Source: Spisula solida | Lineage: Eukaryota > Mollusca > Bivalvia > Venerida > Mactridae | NCBI GenBank assembly: GCA_947247005.1 | Contig: OX365955.1 | Coordinates: 39,349,822 to 39,413,821 of the forward strand | Direction of reading: 5' to 3' | Length of the DNA stretch: 64,000 bases | Shown here: positions 1 to 64,000 of the stretch, piece after piece | Layout of the letters: each line of letters begins with the position of its first letter | How positions within the stretch are numbered: position 1 is the first letter of the stretch | Made by a program: the position numbers and the translations under genes | Notes under the pieces: generated by a model | The model's input: only the letters and a program-made list of their open reading frames with translations | The model's database searches: none | What the model was told of the DNA's origin: nothing

Positions 1-990
1 TGACTTTGTTTTTTTACCCAAGATGACTCAGTTTCAAACTTGACCTAGATTTCATAGAGGCAAACATTCCGAACAACTTTCATCAAGATTGGGCCATATT
101 TGTGTCCTCTAATGAGTTCACAAGCTTTTTCTAAGATTTGACCTAGTGACCTAGTTTTTGACCCCACATGACCCACTTTCAAACTTGACCTAGATTTCAT
201 AGAGGCAAACATTCCGAACAACTTTCATCAAGATTGGGCCATATTTGTGTCCTCTAATGAGTTCACAAGCTTTTTCTAAGATTTGACCTAGTGACCTAGT
301 TTTTGACCCCACATGACCCACTTTCAAACTTGGCCTAAATTTCATTGAGGCAAACATTCTGACCAAGTTTCAAGAAGATAAGGCCATAAATAAGTCTTCT
401 AATGTGTTCACTAGGTTTTTCTAAGATTTGACCTTGTAAACTCCTTCTTGACCCCACATGATCCAGTTTCAAACTTGCCCTAGAATTCATTGAGAATAAC
501 TTTCTGACTAAGTGTAATGAAGATTGGGCCATAATTGTGTCTTCTTATGTGTTCCCAAGCTTTTTCTAAGCTTTATCCTTGTGACCTAGTTTTTGACCCC
601 ACATGACCCAGTTTCAAACTTGACCTAGATATCATACAGACAAACATTCTGACCAAGTTTCATGAAGATTGCTTCATAATGTGTTCATAAGCTTTTTCTA
701 AGATTTGACCTTGTGACCTTGTTTTTGACCCCACATGACCCAGTTTCGAACTTGACCTAGATTTCATACATACAAACATTCTGACCAATGTCATGAAGAT
801 TGGTTCATAATAGTGTCCCCTAATGTGTTCACAAGATTTTTCTAAGATTTGACCTTGTGACCTAGTTTTTGATCCCACAAGACCTAGTTTCGAACTTGAC
901 CTAGATTTCATGGAGACAAACATCCTGACTAAGTTTCATAAAGATTGGTTCATAATTGTGTCTTCAAATGTGTCCACAAGCAATTGTGGA
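1..990. repeat. Tandem array of about 148-bp units
   Basis: About 6.5 units built on tagtttttgaccccacatga, caaacttgacctagatttca and ttcacaagctttttctaag. Early copies are nearly identical and later ones diverge. The array ends with a ggatggacagacg tract. It resembles dispersed tandem units common in bivalve genomes. Short open frames in it are not genes. Confidence 0.9.
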
Positions 991-1214
991 TGGACAGACG
1001 TACTCACTGACTTGACATTGTGGGGTTGTTTTGTTCATCCTTTTGTTTGTAAAACCCCATAAGCAATATTTTGCACCCTGTAAGCAACTGAATGAATAGA
1101 ATCTAAATACAGCCTATTGTTCCACACCCCACAACTACAAGTGGGTGAATAAGGATGGACGAACGGAAGACGGACGAAGAGTGATCACAAAAGCTCACCC
1201 TGACACTTTGTGAC

Positions 1215-1433
1215 AGGAGAGATTGAAAGTCTGTTCCGGGTGCCCTCAGGGCACATCCCTACACAGTTCAAGCATTGTTCTTCTGTAAAAATTCTGCTAA
1301 TGAAAATCCAAATTACCATAACTTTGTCAAAACTTTGAATTATTTCATCAAATAACTTTTATTTTCTACAGAAGTGTTCTTTCTAATGCAACCAATCCTA
1401 ATTTCCTGATTATTCCGCAACTGTAGGACCACT
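1215..1433 (+). mobile_element. Family E repeat, truncated copy
   Basis: Shares gcacatccctacac, a core with tcaaataacttttattttct, and the end gtaggacc with copies at 2256, 24547, 36701, 48646 and 51004. Its right end lies 7-10 bp from the donor of exon 1446-1624. Confidence 0.75.
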
Positions 1434-1445
1434 GTAAATACTTAC

Positions 1446-58274
<56,829 letters not shown>

Positions 58275-58326
58275 CTGAAACATACAACAAAGACATATTA
58301 TATAACATACAAACAATAAACATATA

Positions 58327-58499
58327 CAGTCAGGTCTTGATACAAAGAAGCTGTTCGTTTCCGTGAAAAATGTCATTGTAATATATGTCAGTTTATTGAA
58401 TTGAAACAAAGTGCAATTTAATACTTTTGTCCCCAAAATATGATATCAATATAATGACTTTGTCAGTATATCGGATGTCCTTATGTCGAGAACTGACTG
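58327..58499. mobile_element. 173-bp pogo-like MITE
   Basis: The ends are cagtcaggtcttgatac and tatgtcgagaactgactg, flanked by TA (58325-58326 and 58500-58501). It lies about 50 bp upstream of exon 58180-58274 in the gene direction. Confidence 0.82.
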
Positions 58500-58501
58500 T
58501 A

Positions 58502-59280
58502 CATGTATAAGTTGATATCTTCAACCTGTTGCTGGTATTTTGACATTGAATATTCATTGGACGGGTGGATGAGATCATAATGGTATCATAGAAGTTATAA
58601 GGCAAGAGTTCTTTGATTACTCCGTTACTCGGACCCTCCTGCCCTATTTTTTGGCATTTTCAAAAAAAAAAAATTGGAAATCTGAAATTGTACAAATTTT
58701 TTATAACAAATATTTTGATGGTAATGTTACTATACACATTGTTTTATTATGTATTTCAATATTTTACTAATAATAAATATGTATATTGCTCTCATTTACC
58801 ACTGAGTCATAGGTATCATTGAAAAAATATCTAACTAAAATTTATTTTTAAATAAAATGTACATGTAATTAAATTTGTGTAGATTTTTTAAAATTCTTTA
58901 TCAATGATACCGATACATGACTGTGCACTGTATTTGTTATAAGATAAATTTGCTGTTAGAACTAACATTGTTGCTTTCAATAATGGACCGTCATTGACTA
59001 CATTATCCACCATCAACTACGTTTTGGGAGTTTTTATTTTTATTTTTTTCCCTCCTCCTGTGGACGTTTTTTCCAAAATGTCCGAGTAACAAAAAATTAA
59101 AAAACTCGCCTAACTGTAAATTATGTGTGTTTCATGTCTTATACAATACAATTTAACAATTCATGTACGGGCACAGCCAGTGATTATATTGCGATATTAT
59201 AGTTTAGTTATAGTTTGTGAAATAGGCTGGTTTCATTACTTACGGCCAACCACATGTCATCTCGCGACAGGTCAGAAAAA
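58502..59280. other. 5'-most intron seen, nothing coding recognised
   Basis: The region upstream of exon 58180-58274 was checked on the minus strand for an exon ending in a KTLGKGQT-like sequence. None was found here or elsewhere up to 64000. A tcggaccctcctgccc/gtccgagtaac phrase pair near 58630 and 59080, also at 24310, marks another dispersed repeat. Confidence 0.5.
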
Positions 59281-59293
59281 TATGACTATAGAG

Positions 59294-60070
59294 TAGAGAT
59301 GGCAACGAGTACTAAAATCGGTACTCAGGTACTCGGTCATTCATCCGATCGAGTACTCGGGTACTCGGAAAACTATAAATGTGAATGATATTTGGGACAC
59401 AGAAATGTTGTATTGCAAATGTGCGTGTTCAACTTCAAATAGAACATCGTGTATGCCTGTCCATTCTGTTCAGTTGATGGTCAAATCTATATCGGTAGAA
59501 GAATGTTGACACAAAAAAAATAACAAAAGAACAACAATCCAGTGTAAATGCAGTATAAGTTACAGTCAATAATGCTAGAACATCGAATAATAACAAATTA
59601 ACAAATAAGGGGGAGTACTCTTATCAACCGGTGACATAATAATATTTACACAGCGTGACGCAGTCGAGTTATCGTTTATTCATACACGCGTGAGAACGAT
59701 TATAATTTAAAGTAATATTTTATTAATTTCTTAATCGATTGTTGCACCAAATAAACAATAACTGCCAGTTAAAGATCGATGACAATCACTCAGAATAATG
59801 TCAACAAGAGAACCCGAAGCTACGTGTCATAAACAAACTAACAGACGATGATTGACAGGTCTGCATGTGTTTTGATTAAGGATTGATGACACGTTGTTAA
59901 TTGTAATTTTAGTAGACCAGATAAGACTTGGACACTTTCTGTACAATACACTTCTGGATTAACAATTATTATTTTTATTTTTTACCGAGTACTCGAATAC
60001 TGATTTTGATATTCGATAGTCAGACCTTTGAACGAGTACTCGAGTACTCGGGTACTCGTTGCCATCCCTA
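59294..60070. mobile_element. 777-bp hAT-like element
   Basis: The ends are tagagatggcaacgagtact and gtactcgttgccatcccta. Flanking 8-mers ctatagag (59286-59293) and ctatatag (60071-60078) differ at one base. The subterminal regions repeat gagtactcgggtactcg. No transposase frame was seen. Confidence 0.83.
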
Positions 60071-60119
60071 CTATATAGTAAGCATATTCTATAACCTTTC
60101 TTCGCTAATAACCGTTTCG

Positions 60120-60260
60120 TATTTTCAATGAAACGAATATTCTAAAGATTATATGACAGACGATGGTTACCCACAAAGACCTGTAATATTCACAATAACC
60201 GTTTCGTATTTTCAATGAAATGAACATTCTTGAGATTAATGGCAGTCCTTGGTTACCCAC
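60120..60260. repeat. Diverged direct duplication
   Basis: taaccgtttcgtattttcaa, tgaaa and ggttacccacaaagac occur at 60108-60178 and again at 60198-60265. Confidence 0.85.
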
Positions 60261-61224
60261 AAAGATCTTGTAAAAGTTTAATTAATCTCGGATAAAATAT
60301 GTCAATAAACTATATCTAAATCAATTAGGTGACTGCAAAAAATAATACAAATTAATGGTAACAATGAAACAACAACACTTTGAGATGTTACTATTTACTC
60401 CTTCGTAGTAAAGACTAAATCTTATACATAAACACAGACAATAGATAAGTGGCTTAGTCTGTGAGAAGACTGGCCATGCCTAACTGTGTTGCCACCACTA
60501 TAAATAAAATCTTTATTATTTTATTATTATCATGTTAATAGCACATGAAACATAAATAACAAAGTGTGTCATTTATACCAAGAAGACATCCCATCATAAT
60601 CATAGAGTAATTATTAATAGAAAATATCCCCAATGAACATAATGTTTAGATGTCAGCAATAAAGGAACTTAACAAGAATAGCAAGCTGAGCAATAATGCT
60701 AACATATGCTGATGATACAGCGATCTGATACACACAGAAATATCCCAGAAAACATTGCAAAAACTGATCGGCAGTACATCACTGTAACAACCACTAAATA
60801 TCATGTTAATGTAGCATAAACACCTGTTTTGTCTTATTTAATTAAGTAAACACAATGTTGATACCCTATATCCAGGTATTTGAGCTCCTTTCTGGAACAA
60901 ATGATGACATGAGCAGACAAATAATGTCGAGTTTTTGTCATTCCCCACCTGACTGGTGAAAGCTCTTCTTACATTCATAATCATTATACTGCACAACTCT
61001 AAACATATAATGAGTGAGCTTTCACCACAGGTAAAAAATGAAAGATGGCAACTGGGACAATGGTAAATTCCCAAAGCAAGCTAGGCAGGTTAGTTCGGTA
61101 TTCAATCAAACCTGCTTACACACATTGATAGTAAAAGTTGAACCTAACTATTATCAATGCTATCTAATAATTTCCAAAACAGCTGTGAATCTATCAATAA
61201 AATAACGTTAAACTCTCAGATGCT

Positions 61225-62478
61225 CATACAAGTTACTATGACATCCCAACCACCGCACATTTGTTGACATGAGGAACCATGACATCCCAACCACCACACA
61301 TTTGTTGACATGAGGAACCATGACATCCCAACCACCGCACATTTGTTGACATGAGGAACCATGACATCCCAACCACCACACATTTGTTGACATGAGGAAC
61401 CATGACATCCCAACCACTGCACATTTGTTGACATGAGGAACCATGACATTCCAACCACCGCACATTTGTTGACATGAGGAACCATGACATCCCAACCACT
61501 GCACATTTTTTGACATGAGGAACCATAACATCCCAACAATCACACATGACATGTTGACATGAGGAACCATGACATCCCAACAATCACACACAACATGTTG
61601 ACATGAGGTACCATGATATCCCAACAATCACACACAACATGTTGACACGAGGTACAATGACATCCCAACAATCACACACAACATGTTGACATGAGGTACC
61701 ATGACATCCCAACAATCAGACACACCATGTTGACACGAGGTACCATAACATCCCAACAATCACACACGACATGTTGACATGAGGTACCATGACATCCCAA
61801 CAATCACACACAACATGTTGACATGAGGTACCATGACATCCCAACAATCACACATGACATGTTGACATGATGTACCATGACATCCCAACAATCACACACA
61901 ACATGTTGACACGAGGTACCATGACATCCCAACAATCACACACAACATGTTGACAAGAGGTACCATGACATCCCAACAATCACACATGACATGTTGACAT
62001 GATGTACCATGACATCCCAACAATCACACACAACATGTTGACATGAGGTACCATGACATCCCAACAATCACACACAACATGTTGACATGATGAACCATAA
62101 CATCCCAACAATCAGACATTTGTTGACATGAGGTACCAAAACATCCCAAAAATCAGACATTTGTTGACATGAGGTACCATGACATCCCAACAATCAGACA
62201 TTTGTTGACATGAGGAACCATAACATCCCAACAATCACACACAACATGTTGACATGATGAACCATAACATCCCAACAATCAGACATTTGTTGACATGAGG
62301 TACCAAAACATCCCAACAATCAGACATTTGTTGACATGAGGTACCAAAACATCCCAACAATCAGACATTTGTTGACATGAGGAACCATAACATCCCAACA
62401 ATGACACACTTGTTGACATGAGGTACCAAAACATTCTAACCACACACTTGTTGACAAGACTTGTTGACATGAGCTACC
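61225..62478. repeat. 41-44 bp minisatellite
   Basis: About 29 copies. The first eight or so are 41-bp units with ttgttgacatgaggaaccat; later ones are 44-bp units with aatcacacacaacatgttga; the last mix both. The 139-codon minus-strand frame with a WFLMSTNV-type repeat is an artefact of this array. Confidence 0.95.
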
Positions 62479-62929
62479 ATAAAACCCCTGAACAACAAGT
62501 ATGTTCTTATGCCGTTCGTGCACTGCTGTTCTGTTGACATTGCTGCTTGGTTCCATGTCTGATTTGTCATTACCTAATTGATATTTACACAGAATAATAT
62601 GAACATTTCTTGCACGTTTCAAGGACTAGTGTAAAAGAATATGAAACTTGAGTTTCTACACTAGATTAATAGCATTTACATTTAGAGAAATCCACAACTT
62701 CCTGGCAATGAAAGTTTAAGTGAGAATCTTATCGATTTAAGAAACAAAACACCTGCTTCCAAGGATACAACAACTTGCATATAAATCTAACATAATATTA
62801 TTGCAATAAATGTAATATTAATTTTATAATCGACTCACATTCTCATAAATTAAAGCCCGGTTGCAGGAATCTGTTTGTATGAATTACGGATACAAAATTA
62901 TCATCAGATATCAGTAAGAACAGAGAAAC

Positions 62930-63153
62930 TGACCCGATCCTCGACCATGTTCTATAAGCATAATTTAAAAGCTGATATCTGTTTTCGTAAGCAGGGAGTA
63001 TCACGAAGACGTTTGAGGTGTATTATACAAACACAAATCAAAAGGACTGATATGGCACAATTTGCTCACAGAAATTGATATATTCAACGCACCTTGTATT
63101 AAAATATATTCATGCATAAAGGTCGGGATCAAGCCAAATTCTCCGCACTATAG
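62930..63153. mobile_element. Family D element, reversed partial copy
   Basis: Contains gcataatttaaaagctgata, aagcagggagtatcacgaag and ttcatgcataaaggtcggga, the reverse complement of copies at 22672 and 42109. Confidence 0.72.
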
Positions 63154-63442
63154 TCATACAGTGTAAGTGGTTGAGTTAGTGACATGTTATGATGATGGAC
63201 ATATTGGGCGAATTTTTCAAATTTACAAGTAAAGTTGCTTTCACCTTGAAATACATGTATGTTATAAATAATATTTTTGTTTGTAATTGTCAGCACTCAA
63301 CTGGGACAGTCTAAGAAAGTGCATGCACGTTATTATTTTTTTTTCTACCAGGTTGGTTGCCGATAATGATCTTGGACTTATATGGATTGAGTGATATTTA
63401 ATACTAATAACAAGTCACTTAAAGAATTGCAAGCAATACAGA

Positions 63443-63710
63443 AGTCCCCTACTGGTTTTCAACCATTTTCAATGTTTCTGTTGCCATGGCAACCACAATT
63501 TTTGTCAAAATAAAACAATTTTTAGACGTTTTTTATAAATCCCCTTATTGTCCCCTATCCACATACAAAGTTTCATAAACCTATAGCTAGAAAACTGTTT
63601 GAGTTATGTCAGGATCCAGATTTTTTGACGGACGGACTAATTGACAGACAGACTGACGGACGGACGAAGGGCAATCCTATAGTCCCTTCGGTCAAAACCG
63701 GTAGGGGACT
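63443..63710. mobile_element. Element with agtcccctactggtttt ends
   Basis: The ends are agtcccctactggtttt and aaaaccggtaggggact. It contains gttgccatggcaacca and a gacagacagactgacggacg tract. Same general layout as element G. Confidence 0.85.
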
Positions 63711-64000
63711 AATAAATGCTTATACAACATCAAAAACAACACCAACACAGTATGAATACATTGGAAATCATTGGCTTTTCATTCCTGCTTCCATCTGAGA
63801 AGAATGGTAGCTGTAAAAATTGCTGTTTTATTGACAAACCTTCTTACAGATACAAGACAACAACGTGATAACTCAATTTGTGATTTCGTTTCCCACACGC
63901 AGACACTTGTAAAAACACAGAATTACAGAATACTTCCTCATACAAAACGCGAAAGATGCCGATATCAGCAAAAAAATCATTGAAAAGTCCTTGGTAAAAT

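Noticed and set aside
61208..61627. 139-codon minus-strand frame rich in Cys, Trp and His
   Set aside because: 41-bp minisatellite; the zinc-finger-like spacing is an effect of the repeat.
62751..62775. First BRSK exon ending ccttggaagcag followed by gt
   Set aside because: The LGS-like reading is not preceded by a GPYRLEKT-like sequence, and the frame gives an unrelated peptide.

Overview
The window is animal nuclear DNA, AT-rich and full of repeats. It holds most of one large multi-exon gene on the minus strand and no second gene that I can support. The dispersed repeats (tRNA-derived SINEs, short hairpin elements, and elements carrying gacggacagacaga-type tracts with C-run/G-run ends) look like those of bivalve mollusc genomes. 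I infer a bivalve from this and cannot name the species.

The gene encodes a BRSK/SAD kinase: an AMPK-related, LKB1-activated serine/threonine kinase, the orthologue of vertebrate BRSK1/BRSK2, worm SAD-1 and fly sff. Transcription runs from high to low coordinates. I placed 19 exons between 58274 and 1446. Their splice sites and phases join without a break into 614 codons. They cover the kinase domain from just after the start of the glycine-rich loop (exons 58180-58274 to 24186-24220), a linker with two alternative exons, the UBA domain (17935-18047 and 17340-17440), a Ser/Pro-rich middle (14636-14687 to 5330-5375) and a KA1-like C-terminal region (3647-3770 to 1446-1624). The first coding exon (start codon to the first part of the glycine-rich loop) was not found and probably lies beyond 64000. 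The extreme C-terminus probably lies before position 1.

The most interesting gene-level observation is a pair of 52-bp exons, 22593-22644 and 19833-19884. They have the same length and phase and encode alternative versions of the same 17-residue kinase-to-UBA linker. Using both, or neither, shifts the frame, so they are candidate mutually exclusive exons. A second theme is that tandem repeats and transposon ends sit directly at the 5' splice sites of about half the exons. One 39-bp minisatellite begins at a splice donor and carries a donor-like site in every unit.

The introns are a museum of small transposable elements. They include a 2.7-kb hAT-type element with 8-bp target duplications (30215-32925), a second hAT-like element (59294-60070), a 5.36-kb foldback-type element with a 5-bp duplication inside an older repeat (51243-56604), pogo/Tc1-like MITEs with TA duplications, several nested hairpin elements, and about 20 minisatellites. 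Many of the longer open reading frames (4.4-5.3, 17.0-17.6, 46.3-46.8, 49.5-50.5 and 61.2-62.6 kb) are minisatellites and not genes.
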